This document shows positions 46,371 to 57,257 of a stretch of DNA of 64,000 nt, piece by piece (position 1 is the stretch's first letter; each line of letters opens with the position of its first letter). Made by a program: the position numbers and the translations under genes. Origin of the DNA: Cyrtodaria siliqua (taxonomy: Eukaryota; Mollusca; Bivalvia; Adapedonta; Hiatellidae); contig JAWPHD010003076.1 of NCBI GenBank assembly GCA_037043455.1, positions 1 through 64,000 on the forward strand. Direction: 5' to 3'. Below the pieces are notes generated by a model that saw only the letters and a program-made list of their open reading frames with translations, was not told where the DNA came from and searched no databases.

Positions 46371-46646
46371 GGGGCGTCCGTGGCCGAGTGGTTAACATCT
46401 CTGACTTGAAATCACTTGCCCCTCACCGCTGTAGGTTCGATCCCTCATTGGCCTAGGAATCTTTATGTGAGGAAGCTCTCCAGCTGGCTTGCGGAACGTC
46501 GGTGGTTCTACCCAGGTGCCCGCCCGTGCACGAAAATTGCCCGGAGGGGCACCTGGGGTCTTCCTCCACCAATGGAAGCTGGAAAGTCGCCATATGACCT
46601 TAGCTGTTGGTGCGACTATAAAATACAATTCAATCAATCAATCATA
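46371..46646 (+). mobile_element. tRNA-Ser(UGA)-derived SINE, full-length
   Basis: The head GGGCGTCCGTGGCCGAGTGGTTAAC carries an A box. CTGACTTGAAATCAC is the anticodon arm with anticodon TGA, and GTAGGTTCGATCCCTC is the B box, the order of a tRNA-Ser with variable arm. A ~150-bp conserved body follows (CAGCTGGCTTGCGGAACGTC, CGGTGGTTCTACCCAGGTGC, CTTCCTCCACC), then a tail TACAATTCAATCAATCAATC. RNA polymerase III should transcribe it from the internal promoter. A truncated reverse copy is at 10526-10733. Confidence 0.9.
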
Positions 46647-46649
46647 ATG

Positions 46650-47100
46650 GCCCAGTTATTGGCGCAATGACTGTAATATTGACCCAAAGACAATAAAAAA
46701 CCCGGACAATATAAAAACATTTAATTCTTGACAATTTTATCATTTAACCTCTACTGCAGTAAAATTTCATTTTACTTAAAGTATTTTGATATGATTTGCA
46801 TTTGTTTATAGTAGCGTTAAGTTCATTTATATGTTGATAAGCGTCCGTGAATGACGTCACTTAACATGAAGACGTCACTTAAAGCTCGTATTAGTGAGCT
46901 TTGTCAGTTTTTTTTTATATTGACCGATATCCGGTTCGTATTTGCCGAGTTTACATCATATTATGTGTAGAATTTCTAGTAAATCACGGCTAATGTTTAG
47001 TTAATTAACAAAATATTATATTAACAGTTATAAGAAATGTAGCAGTCTACAGACTATATTATTTTTATCCTTTTTATATAATTTCCTAATTGGTGATTGC
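46650..47100. other. No recognised feature
   Basis: AT-rich spacer between the SINE and the 3' end of gene B. Two nearby copies of GACGTCACTTAA lie at about 46854 and 46870. Confidence 0.4.
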
Positions 47101-47136
47101 AGTATAAAGTACAAAATAACACTTGACGAAACAATG

Positions 47137-47142
47137 TTTATT
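47137..47142 (-). terminator. Polyadenylation signal of gene B
   Basis: AATAAA on the minus strand, about 33 bases after the stop codon at 47175. The surrounding 3' UTR is conserved in gene C. Confidence 0.65.
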
Positions 47143-47174
47143 TAAACATATATATAAGATAAGTTTTCTATCTA

Positions 47175-47329
47175 TTATCCGGTGCTGGGTGTTGGATGCG
47201 CTGCCTGGTATTTCGAAATCAGCTCCTGTAGTAAGTCCCTAGGGAACAGGAGATGGTCGATGGCGTGGATGACGCCATTAGATGCCGGGATGTCGGCTTT
47301 GGTTATGTGTGCGTTGTTCACCATCGCTT
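47175..47329 (-). CDS. Gene B exon 6: C-terminus
   Basis: Phase 1 in. Encodes AMVNNAHITKADIPASNGVI, HAIDHLLFPRDLLQELISKY, QAAHPTPSTG and TAA. Acceptor TATGTTTACAG. Confidence 0.9.
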
Positions 47330-50300
47330 CTGTAAACATATTACTTTTCAGGATTATTGTGGTTCGATAGCATTAATATCTATAAATATTTAAGGATATA
47401 TCAAACATGGCTGGTATATAAACAGATCATTAGCTATATTCACCTATATACTGGTTTACCTATTTATATACACCAGATTATTGTGGTTCGATAGCATTGA
47501 TGTCTATAAATATTTTAGGATAAATCAAACTTCGCTTGTACATAAACAGATCAGTACATAAACAGATCATTAGCTATATTCACCTCTATACTGATTTACC
47601 TATTTATCAGACGAATACACTAGGTTATAGTTATCCCAAGGGATTTATAGTTAACAGATAAGTTTAATTTGTATGCATATAAACACTTCGGTACTTGTTG
47701 TGGGCGACATTGTACATGACAATGCACTAAAACAATCCAAACATCTTATAATATCTAAAATCTTATCTGAAGAATATTTGTATTGTTTTTAAACAAATTA
47801 TCCTTATATTGCTTTTTGTGTTTTAATCGAAATCAGATTGCCTCGAGATGTGTCTTAAATCTTACATATATATGCAATATGTACTCTTTAAAACAAATTA
47901 CAATTTAAAAAACAAACAAGAGGCACATTCATAATATATCAAGATTATTATATATGTAAACTATTCAATCCTGTCGAGAATTTACGAGATTGTTTAATTC
48001 TGGTGCAGTCAGTTAAGTTTGTATAATTCTGGTACATTTTGTTTCTGTTAAACGAGGGTAGGGGTTACAGGGTGTGGTCTTCTCCATCCTAGCTCCCCAT
48101 TTTCTCCCTTTTCCCTCCATCCTATCTCCCTTCGCCCTCCCGTTTTTTCACTTCTCCCGCAGAATACTGATAAACAAGGGACGTTATTGAAGAAACTATC
48201 GATCGCGGAGACAGAACGTGTACGGCAGACAAGATAATGGTCGATAATAGGTCACATTTTTTCATTTTAAGATCATTATTCAATTAAGTTTCTCAAATCT
48301 CTATGATAATTCTTCATCACGCATTTTTTAAAAAAACTGCCGCCCTTTCTCTTTCGACGCCGTCCCCTTGTCTCCCGACCCCGCCTCTTGTCCCCCCCCC
48401 ACCCTCACCCCCCCCCCCCCCCCCCCCCCCCCCCACACCATCTTAAACTGCCATGATACCCTTCTGAACGTGTAAAATACGGGATTTGTTAAAACTCTTA
48501 CATCACCGAACAATTTCCAATTTGAACTAAATAAACTCATAGTAAAACATACGTTTTTAGCAAAACTCTTTCTCAATATGTCCAATGCATATCCACGGTA
48601 GATACAAACGTCTAACAGGAATTGTAGCATTCACAGATCGCAGTCAGCCCAAAAAAACGCATTTAAAAGAAACAAAATGACAAGGATAGATAGAAGCAAA
48701 CTATATGACACCACAAACATAAAATAGTTGATAACAGGCGTACCACTTTAGAACGGTAAGTGGGGAAAAGCCTTTGGGTTTTTAAATCAGTTTCTATGGT
48801 TGATCAAACCCCACTCAAAGATTGGATTATATAAGTTCTTTTAACATGCAATGTTGGTTTATGCGCATGAAAATAAAGCAGGACTTTCTGTAAAAAGGTA
48901 TATATTTATATAAAGAAAAAGAAATCTATTATAATCGCCTTTGTAAAGAAATATTGCTGGAATATTCGTATTCAAATTATATACAAAAACAAACCTGGAA
49001 AATAGTATGAGGATGAAACAGTTCTAAGAACGTTTACAAATAAATCAGTATAAATACATTAGTGTCATTATTGTAAGTGATTGGCATAATTACGGGCTCC
49101 TAGGGTGATGTTCACTGGTGTTCCGTGAAGCGTGAAGAGTTGTTGGCCATCAATTAACATGCTGCTGGTTCTCATGCCGGGGACCATGTGATACTTGAGC
49201 ATCTCTAAAAGAAAAAAAGAGAGTGTAACTAAATACATAAAACATCTTTAGAGAGTACTCCAAGATATGCTTTATTATATTTATTGAGAAAATAATAAAA
49301 ACAAAAAATATGTCTAGGATGTTTATCTTATATATATATTCAGATTATTAAATTTAATTAACACATACAGGTACGTCGGTTGGTGTATTATTGTTTAACG
49401 ATAATTATTTAGAAAATACGTGAAGAGTAAAACAATACTTATTTTATTAACCTGTGATAACAACTTCAAAGTCTACCCCAGGAATTCTCTGTGGGTGAAG
49501 AATGCTGTCTGCGTACTGAGCCCAAGCAGCATCCGTGGGAGCAAACAATGTGTATTCCCCACCTGGTGGAATAAAACGTATGTTGTTTTGTAGTACTCCC
49601 TAAGAATGCTTGGTTGCCAGCGTTTGGTACATGTTAAACAAAAACCTGTTATAAAATAAGTTGTGTGTCGGTTTTCTCACAAAGAAAGATGATTACAGTT
49701 TTACGAGTATGACGAGAAAAAACGTAAACTATACATTTGTATCTGATTTACTTTGATAAACGATGACATGCATCTAAAAAATATAAATGGTAGCTTTTGT
49801 ACATAGATCACTATCGTGTATCTGAGAAAATTATTCATAATGTGCAGCACTGAGCAACAATGTATTCGGCAGGATGTTTGCAAATTTGTGGCGCTATAAC
49901 GTTGAAAAATGACATATATTTGAAATATCCATGGGGAAAATGCCTCTTTCCAGAAAGATCGTGTTGTATTACTCGTCGGGTTTCAAATCACTCTATCCGA
50001 GATATTACCTTCATCATCATCATCATCATCATCATCATCGTTACTATCATCAGTTTTATCGACATACAACTCCTCAGTTTTATCATTAATGAGGTGTTCA
50101 AGCTGATCATTGACGCTGAACATTGACCTCTGTTTTGGTCATTTCTCAAAGAGAAAAGGCAATTTTAACAAAAGATAAGTCAACGTCTTGTTCACAAGAT
50201 AAAACACGGTGACGCATAACTTAAAAAAAGGGAACGAGTTAACAAAAGAAAAGTAACTGTTCAACACATAGGAACAATCATAAAGGTTATTTCTTTATTT

Positions 50301-53300
50301 TTTGTTTTTAGTACTTGAAATAAAGGGTATAAAAGTAAAAACATCCAATGGAAGAAAATCAATCAAAATTACCCAACTTGCTGATGACACGACATTATTT
50401 TTTAAATTCAAAAAATGAAATATTGATTGAAAAAATAGGAAGTGATATCACTTACAATAGAAAAAATCGGAAGTGATATCACTTACAATAGAAAAAGTCG
50501 GAAAACTTTCGGAGTTGATCTTAAATCGTAATAAAACACAGGGGCTTTGGGTTGGGAAACTAAAATCATGTAAAGATAGGGTTGGGCGTTTTAATTTGCC
50601 AGAAACGCCAATAAAAGCACTAGGTATTTATTTCGGACATAATAAACGAAAATGCAAAATTAGAAAATTGCGAAAATATTATTAAAAGTTGGCAAAAAAG
50701 AAAATAAACTCTTTTCAGAAAAATTCAGATAATTAAAACACTTTTGTTGCCGAATTTTGTATATCTTGTTCAGTCATTGGTAATAGCGCAAGATATTTTA
50801 AATAAATTAAATTCAATGATTTTTTCATTCCTTTGGAGTGGAAAACGTGAAAAAAAAAGACTACAATAATAGGTGACACATTGAGCGGCGGGTTTGAAAT
50901 GTGTGATCCAACTATCACTTACAACTAAACGGGTTAAGTGTTAAACAGATAATGAGGAAGCTAACTGGAAGAATTTACCAAGATATTTTCTGAATACCTT
51001 TGGCGAAAATTATTTATTTTTTATATGAATATAGATATTTAAATGATCCCGAATTACCAAACTCAACTGGATTTTTGTGTAGATTTGATCAAAATTTGGA
51101 TACACGTAAACCAAACAACCTACAGGAAATTCGATCAATTTGAAGTCATAAGAAAACAAATAATTAGGGGAAACAAAGAGCTGAAAACAAATGGCAAGGG
51201 TGTGATTTTCAAAAACTGGATTAAATCAGGTCTGATATTCATAAGTAATATAATAAATGAAAATGGTGAAACAGCAGAAACTCATGTACTAGATAAACTG
51301 ACGGATAAATCAAACTGGATATCCTAAATAAATACAGTAAAGCGTGTAATTCCAAAGGCATGGAAACAATATTAAGATTGGAGCATTAAAAAATACCCGT
51401 TTTCAAACAGAACTTAAACTACTTATTATTTATTTCGCAAAAGGAAAAGCGGTAGACCTGAAAGCAACAGATAATAAGAAAATGTATAAATGCTTAGTAA
51501 CTAAAACGTTCTCTAATCCGTATGTGCATACTTATTGGACTACATCTACTACATTCATCTGGGAACATGTGTATAAACATATTCACACGTTAAAAGATAA
51601 CGGAATTAAGCTGTTCAAGTATAAACTAATACACCGAATTGTTCCTTCTATGGAAATGCAATATATATGGAAGCTCAGCGCAAATCCATTTTGTCGAGTA
51701 TGTGGTGAAACGGAAACATATAAACACTTTTCATAGATTGTGAAGAACATGAACCTTTTTGGTAAAATATAACATATTTATTCAAAAAATGTGGAATCTC
51801 GGCGACAATGAAAACGTTTTCGAATATTGTAATCGGATATAAAATATAAACTATACTGAATATTATGACGTAAACGAGATTTTAGCACTTGTTGGGTTCT
51901 GTATATTTCAATCATATTTTATAAGCGAGTGTAGAACAAACCGTGTTGACATATTCGCCTTGTTTAAAACGAATACTCTATTATTTCGTTACATAAAGGA
52001 CCGCTGCAAATCATTCAACACACGAATAATACAATTGTTTTACAATTTATTGTTTGATATCTAATTCTTTTGAACGTTACTATTATACTTAATAAATGAT
52101 CAGAAAGTGATATTTAATGAAAATATTATCTACAAATGTTTATATGTGTAATACAGTTATTATTGTTGTAAATATCGAATAAAATCTTATAAAAAACTTA
52201 TTTCTAAAAGTGAATTACAAACGACTTTAGTGGAGAAAAAAATACCAGTCCCATTAAGATTGCAAAATAGTTTGATTTAATATCGACCAATGCCATTTTT
52301 TAAAATCTTGCACAATGGCCGCATCGGTCGTCGAGAATCAGGTGGGTATTCAATGTGTATTCATATCAAGGAAGGTTTCCAGTGAAATATGTAACATATC
52401 CGAGATCTAAATTTATTTTGTTGAAATCAGTGTTATGCCATGTTCTAAATGTTTTAGACTGCAGTATACATTGTAATAATGAATATGACAACTAAGGTTA
52501 GTCATCTGACCACAAACCACAGACAATTAACTATTGTCAGTTGTATGAATGAAATATTAAAGTATGAACATCCATTATATATAATAAGCTTCCAGTTACA
52601 ATTAGTATACGCAAACCTAAAGAAAGATGCACATATCGGACAGGGAAAGCAGCATTCAAGGACGACAGTTAACCACAAAACACAAAAACAAACACGCAAA
52701 CAGACAAACGAGAAGGCAAAAGTAATAAAAAAAATGCAAACGACATCACAAACACAAAAGGGTTGAAAATAGGGCTACCGCCTTGGAAGGGTCGGTGGCA
52801 ACAAAGATCACTGGGGGTTTAAACCGGTTCTAGGGCGCACCATACCTCACACTTACCCTACTGTCATCCCATTAAAACAGGACAGTGTAAATAAAGAAAT
52901 CCCTGCCATGATATAATCCCTAAGTCATTACCACACACCTAATGTTTAAATACTATCTTCGTCGAAATATGTAGACGAAAAAATAATTTAAAATAAAAGT
53001 AGGATCGAAAGAGATTTTGTCGAAGCGGAGCTCCTGCACAAGTTCAACTGGGTATTATGTTATTTATACAAAATAACTTACCTTCAAGAAGATGGCTCAA
53101 GTCCGTTAACAAGAAATACAGGAATGTATCCTTAAACATATCGTCTTTCATGATGAGTACACTGGCAATATTGTCGTATCCAAAGACAGGCGGTATCATG
53201 ACGGTATCGATGGTGTGGACTATGCCATTGTTACATATGACGTCATTTGGTGAAATCACGTGAGTGCCGTTGTTGAGAAGAGTAGACTTAAATATAGAGT

Positions 53301-56300
53301 TATAAAAGTAAACAAATATATTCCTTAAAGTATATCATCATTATGAATATAAATCATTATTGAGTTTTTCAATACGCCTACTACCATTTCATGTTTTGTT
53401 TTTGTAATTGTAAACATTACGTTAAATAACTGTACCGGATGTTGCATCTATATATTAAGTCAAAATAGTTGTTTAAACTTGCCATTATTGAAACGAAAAA
53501 TCTCGAGTTTTGAGTTGTCAGAGTATCGTTTTTTCTAAAATTGCCTCATACATCCAAATCACAATAGCACTGAGTACGCTGCCGGTTCGCTGTAAAATCC
53601 TACGGAACCTTTTTCAACTTTAGAAATTGTATAAGATCCCGCCCGCCCACCCCACGCACTCAACACAATGTGATGAACGTCGAAAAACTGGTAGTAACGA
53701 TGGGTTAGAATAAGTAAAAATTAATTATAAAAAACAAAAATATATTAATTATAAACGCAAGTGAAATTCTAGGCTTACCACACCAGAGTGTACGGCGTGG
53801 ACGGATTGACCTGCCAATGTTGTAATTTCCTTGGAACCCTTAATTTGAGGAATCAGAATAAAGCCGACCGACACGTGGTACTTCATGACATTTTGCAATT
53901 GCAAGGTGTTGTGTCCAAGCGACACCATCAGATCAGGGTCCACCTTGGCAATGGCTGCATTAGTTGGGGCAAAGACTGTATACGGACCTGTAAACAAACA
54001 TCTTACAAGAAACATCATCAGTTGGGACACATACTGTTAACATACCTGTAATCAAACACTAAACATGATACTGCATAATCTGAAGCACATACGGTAAACC
54101 TATATGTTAGCAATCCTGTATGAAACAGCGTCAGCTGGAGAAAATACTATGAATAGATCTGTAAGCAAACACATGAAACATCATCAGCTGCAGCAAATAC
54201 TATGAACAGACCTGTCAGCACACATCTGACTTGAAACAGTATCAGTCGTTCAATAATATCCTTTTTTATGCAATTTGTATTTATATTTTACTCAATCTCA
54301 GTATTGACAATAACATATAATTATACTGAAATTAAATATTTTGAATATAAAAATTGCTTGTGACGTTTTATGTTATATAACTTAACAGTTGGAGAAAATA
54401 AAGTCAACATAACTTTAGCCACACGAAATACCGCATCAGTTAGACACGGCGGCTATTTTACAATCTAAACCTCACACAATTATTTAGACATTAAACCGTT
54501 CTGGAATGTTGTATAGCTATATGGCATGAGCATTTGATTATTCCAAACAAATCAATTGTAGTGACATATTCATTTTACATTCCCTTCTACAAAAATAACT
54601 TGAACAGAAACTGGGAAAGACAATATAAAATGTCAATCAAATTTCAAAACAATATGCTCGTTACAGAGGAGATTTTTTTATATGTATAACTATTTCTGGT
54701 AGAATGGTTGTATTATATCAAATTATATGTTTAAATGACTTTGAGTGAAAGGAAAATCATGAATCATCTCACTTTCGTTTCATTTTTACTCCCATCGTGA
54801 AAACTCGGCCAATCCCGTCATTCTTCGAGACCCCACCTCGTGTGTATATCGACGTGTCGGGATGTTCAAAATCTTAATATTTTGTTAGCTGGAAAGCAAC
54901 CGCACAGACAAAAGTGCACTGTTTCTATGGCCAGTATCCACACGTGCTGATGTATGATTTGTTATTTACAATACAGATGAAGGTTCTATCACTGCTTTCG
55001 TGTAAATAAACTTTCGATGGAGCAATCGGCTAAACAAAATTGCAAAACTTTGAAGATAACCTTGATTTTGAATGCGAATTAGTTTTGATGTGAATCTAAC
55101 GCGCGTCATCTAGTATGACGTAACCAATATGGTGACCTTCAATATACATTCGGGCAATACTTCTAAGAAGTGTACGAGATGTTGCGAATGATTTTCTCTC
55201 CTCCATAGCATATTGTTTCCGACAAGATACAAACTATCCTCTTTCCAAAACAAATTGTTACGGAGGAGAGCATACTTAAAGAATAGGTCATTAGGAAAAT
55301 AACCATTGGGAAATCATTGAATTTGTATTTTAATACATCTAACATTGTTGAAATGAATGTGATTTATGCTTCTGAGATGAAAACACATAATGTATAATCA
55401 AATTTCCGTTACAGAGAGGATATCCCTAGTTAGAAAGTTTACTTTTTTTAAGCCATCAGGCAAACCTGGCCAAAAATAAGCAATTGTTTTTTATGAGATA
55501 ACGACCGTTATTTATAAGAACCATATATTCATTGAAAAAAAGCACTGGAATATCAAAAATAAATGTTATTGGGAAGAGTTTGTTTGAATGGTGTGTGACG
55601 TGATGTCTTAGCTCATGTTATGCCATATATGACGGCTTTTTTGTTTGTTTTTGTTATCTAGGAGAGAAAATGTAACGAATATTCAAAATAATGAAAGTTG
55701 TTAGTGTTGCTTTGATGAGAAAGCATGTCAAGGAACTTTTGAATATGCATTTTATTGCATAACATAGACAACTGTACCAGCGAAAAGGCAAAGGGTATAC
55801 CTTACCTTTTTGGAATTAAACATAACGTCATTTTCACGCAAAATTCACAGTATTGTACTTCAACGTGCGTCCACGCTTTATCTTGTATCTTATAATCGTT
55901 CGTATAATCGTGTATTGCATGTTTCATACTAATGAGTTTATAAATGTAGTATGTCAAATTTAAGAGACACGTTTTTTTCTTTCTCAAATTGTGTCAAATG
56001 TTGAAGAATAGTTGATTAATGCAGTTTTTTGATTAGAACGAATGTGTTTGTATATTATAGGTCTAATATCATTTCCGCCAAAAAATATTTGCAGAAGAGA
56101 AACTACATTATCACTTATACGACATGCTCTTTTTTTCATTTTTTTTGTCAAATTTAACGTTTCCATTAATTGGTCTTTTAAATATGTATGACCTGTTTTA
56201 TTACAAATCGGTTTGAAAATAAACAGAAGCAAATTTGGAAGACATCAAAAGAATGTCACACCTTACCAGTACGTCGGATGAAACTGGATATCGAGGTCTG

Positions 56301-56709
56301 CTCGCTAAAATAACCAGTGCAATACAGCAAGTATAAAAATACGCTTAAATACGCACGCATGGTCTGAAATCTGTATTATCTATGTTCGTATTTCTAACCT
56401 TCGTCTATTATTCGGTCTGAAATCCAATATGCTTTTAATATTTGGTCTGAAATACTTGTATATCTCACCTGTATCCATTATTCGGTCAGAAATCGGTTAA
56501 CATGTGTCCATTTTTGATTATTAGGTATATGTCTTACCTGGGCCACCTAACATCTTGTACACATTTGATTCCTGAAGCAGTGTGGCGAAGCTGGTGTAGC
56601 CATTGTCAACCAAATATTGGTAAACAGTCTTATCCTCGAACGAATGGGCAAGACCCAAACACAAACTAAGAGCAACGACTCGCGAGATCAACATCGTGTC
56701 TTGTCTCAA
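47175..56709 (-). CDS. Gene B: secreted protein with two FAS1 (fasciclin) domains, six exons
   Basis: Coding order on the minus strand: 56709-56538 (or from Met at 56694), 53987-53779, 53286-53082, 49562-49452, 49204-49094, 47329-47175. From 56694 this gives 948 nt, 315 residues; from 56709, 320. The 56694 Met gives the cleaner signal peptide (MLISRVVALSLCLGLAHS). Domain 1: H1 YTVFAPTNAAI 55-65, MKYHVSVG 87-94, H2 NNGIVHTIDTVMIP 141-154. Domain 2: EYTLFAPTDAAW, MLKYHMVPG 229-237, SNGVIHAIDHLLFP. Both YH pairs are kept. A short polar tail (YQAAHPTPSTG) ends it. No membrane anchor. Intron phases match gene A; the A intron between domains is absent. Role by family: extracellular adhesion or matrix. 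Not tested by transcripts. Confidence 0.87.
47351..47615. repeat. ~128-bp tandem duplication in intron 5 of gene B
   Basis: GGTTCGATAGCATT, TCTATAAATATTT, AAACAGATCATTAGC and TATATTCACCT occur twice in order. The second copy contains an extra internal duplication (ACATAAACAGATCAGT / ACATAAACAGATCATT). Confidence 0.8.
47620..48330. other. Intronic sequence, nothing recognised
   Basis: Intron 5 of gene B. A C/T-rich stretch at 48080-48160. Confidence 0.4.
48340..48434 (+). repeat. C-rich tract ending in an uninterrupted run of 27 C
   Basis: CCCCCC runs from 48392, then a 27-base C homopolymer at 48408-48434. Such runs are error-prone in assembly, and the length may not be exact. Confidence 0.9.
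48600..48830 (+). repeat. Repeat family R1 copy
   Basis: GGAATTGTAGCATTCACAG, CACCACAAACATAAAATAG, ACCACTTTAGAACGGTAAGTGG and GGTTGATCAAACCCCACTC follow the family order. Confidence 0.65.
49094..49204 (-). CDS. Gene B exon 5: YH motif region of FAS1 domain 2
   Basis: Phase 1 in and out. Encodes MLKYHMVPGMRTSSMLIDGQ and QLFTLHGTPVNITLGA. Acceptor TTCTTTTAG. The donor CC|GTAATT is weaker than the others but is the only one preserving phase into exon 6. Confidence 0.82.
49452..49562 (-). CDS. Gene B exon 4: H1 region of FAS1 domain 2
   Basis: Phase 1 in and out. Encodes GGEYTLFAPTDAAWAQYADS and ILHPQRIPGVDFEVVIT. Acceptor TTCCACCAG, donor ACAG|GTTAAT. Confidence 0.85.
49563..50329. other. Intronic sequence with an (ATC)n microsatellite
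   Basis: Intron 3 of gene B. TCATCATC... runs from 50011 to 50039. Nothing else recognised. Confidence 0.5.
50330..52190 (+). pseudogene. L1/Tx1-like LINE remnant in intron 3 of gene B
   Basis: Starts in the RT at ITQLADDTTLFFKF (motif C, 50380-50410), followed by LSELILNRNKTQGLWVGKLK, LPETPIKALGIYFG (50473-50640), a middle part at 51043-51327, and WEHVYKHIHTLKDNGIKLFK, YKLIHRIVPSMEMQYIWKL and CRVCGETETYKHFS (51550-51736). This is the order of the C-terminal half of L1/Tx1-type ORF2. Stops and frameshifts separate the parts, and the endonuclease and N-terminal RT are missing. It is inserted opposite to gene B, so it would be antisense in the gene B transcript. Confidence 0.75.
52615..52925 (+). 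repeat. Repeat family R1 copy in intron 3 of gene B
   Basis: ATATCGGACAGGGAAAGCAGC, ATTCAAGGACGACAGTTAACC, CAAACACAAAAGGGTTGAAA, CCGCCTTGGAAGGGTCGG and AAAACAGGACAGTGTAAATAAAG. The homologous intron of gene C has no R1 copy here, so this insertion is younger than the B/C duplication. Confidence 0.85.
53082..53286 (-). CDS. Gene B exon 3: end of FAS1 domain 1 joined to start of domain 2
   Basis: Phase 0 in, phase 1 out. Encodes STLLNNGTHVISPNDVICNN, GIVHTIDTVMIPPVFGYDNI, ASVLIMKDDMFKDTFLYFLL and TDLSHLLEG. Corresponds to exons 3 plus 4 of gene A. Acceptor TATATTTAAG, donor AAG|GTAAGT. Confidence 0.85.
53779..53987 (-). CDS. Gene B exon 2: core of FAS1 domain 1
   Basis: Phase 1 in, phase 0 out. 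Encodes GPYTVFAPTNAAIAKVDPDL, MKYHVSVGFILIPQIKGSKE and GQSVHAVHSGV. Acceptor TTTGTTTACAG, donor GTG|GTAAGC. Confidence 0.88.
53940..54245. repeat. Degenerate array derived from the exon 2 acceptor of gene B
   Basis: Four or five imperfect units of about 60 bp repeat the plus-strand order (G)CATCAGTTGG-G-CAAA, TACTGTATAC, GGACCTGTAAACAAACA. The first unit is the real exon start and acceptor (53950-53998). Others are seen near 54020-54060, 54115-54170 and 54185-54230, e.g. CAGCTGCAGCAAATACTATG then AACAGACCTGTCAGCACACAT. Confidence 0.65.
54250..56264. other. Intron 1 of gene B, nothing recognised
   Basis: About 2 kb of AT-rich sequence. Short open frames without motifs. Confidence 0.45.
56265..56345. 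repeat. Repeat family R3, copy 2
   Basis: GGTCTGCTCGCTAAAAT, GTGCAATACAGCAAG and ACGCTTAAATACGCAC match 31795-31865. Beyond it (56368-56520), GGTCTGAAAT recurs three times and GGTCAGAAAT once. Confidence 0.65.
56538..56709 (-). CDS. Gene B exon 1: signal peptide and start of FAS1 domain 1
   Basis: Two candidate starts, 56709 (MRQDTML...) and 56694. Encodes a signal peptide, then DKTVYQYLVDNGYTSFATLL and QESNVYKMLGGP with one extra base (phase 1). Donor CCAG|GTAAGA. Confidence 0.87.
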
Positions 56710-56756
56710 CGGCTAAAATCTAAGGTATCAAAGAATGTCTTCACTAGACGTCCTAC

Positions 56757-56766
56757 ATAAATAGGC
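56757..56766 (-). promoter_or_regulatory. Possible TATA-like element of gene B
   Basis: Minus-strand TATTTATG lies about 50 bases before the upstream ATG. It is a weak match to a TATA box. Confidence 0.35.
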
Positions 56767-56834
56767 AGAACATTCTTAATTTAGATTACTGATAAGATAA
56801 GTGGACAAAACACTGGAGTCATAAGGTATGTCTC

Positions 56835-57257
56835 TTGTTATCAGAATTACTCAAGAAGGTCAAGTGTATACGAGGGCAGGTTAGTAGTTTCGCGATTTTT
56901 ATGAGGGTTTGGTCATTAAAACTGGAGCGTCGATTACTACGTAGATCTTTCTCTAAATTCTACCGCCGTAATGAGGGCCTGCTGGAAAAGTACAACACCA
57001 ACCTAAAGACACTTCTACGACTAGGCATATCACAACCCTCATTTTATGGAGATGTGGTCTATAAACTTCGAAAGTTAAAGGGGTCTGACGAGTTTCCTGA
57101 CCGCTTTACAAATTTAATCAGGAAGTTCGTCAGAAAAGGATATAACCCTTTGGTTTTACAGCGCACTGCATGTTTAGTGATTGACCCCTCTACAGTCTGT
57201 CATTACGCTTCACTTTTCACTTGTGCGATGACTGGACTATCTCTTGGGACTCTATGA
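56835..57257 (+). pseudogene. Retroelement ORF fragment, same family as 8280-9010
   Basis: The 140 residues contain RLLRRSFSKFYRRNEGLLEK, NLKTLLRLGISQPSFYGDVV, YKLRK, then FTNLIRKFVRKGYNPLVLQR and TACLVIDPSTVCHYASLF. The block HKLRKTFANYY...FFGDVIYKLR at the low-coordinate end of the Penelope-like fragment at 8280-9010 is its counterpart. The two therefore look like overlapping pieces of one retroelement protein, downstream of its reverse transcriptase. No catalytic motif is included. A host gene is unlikely. Confidence 0.55.

Noticed and set aside
46371..46450. A working tRNA-Ser gene
   Set aside because: The acceptor stem and 3' end do not pair, and the sequence runs into a SINE body and tail, so it is a tRNA-derived SINE head.
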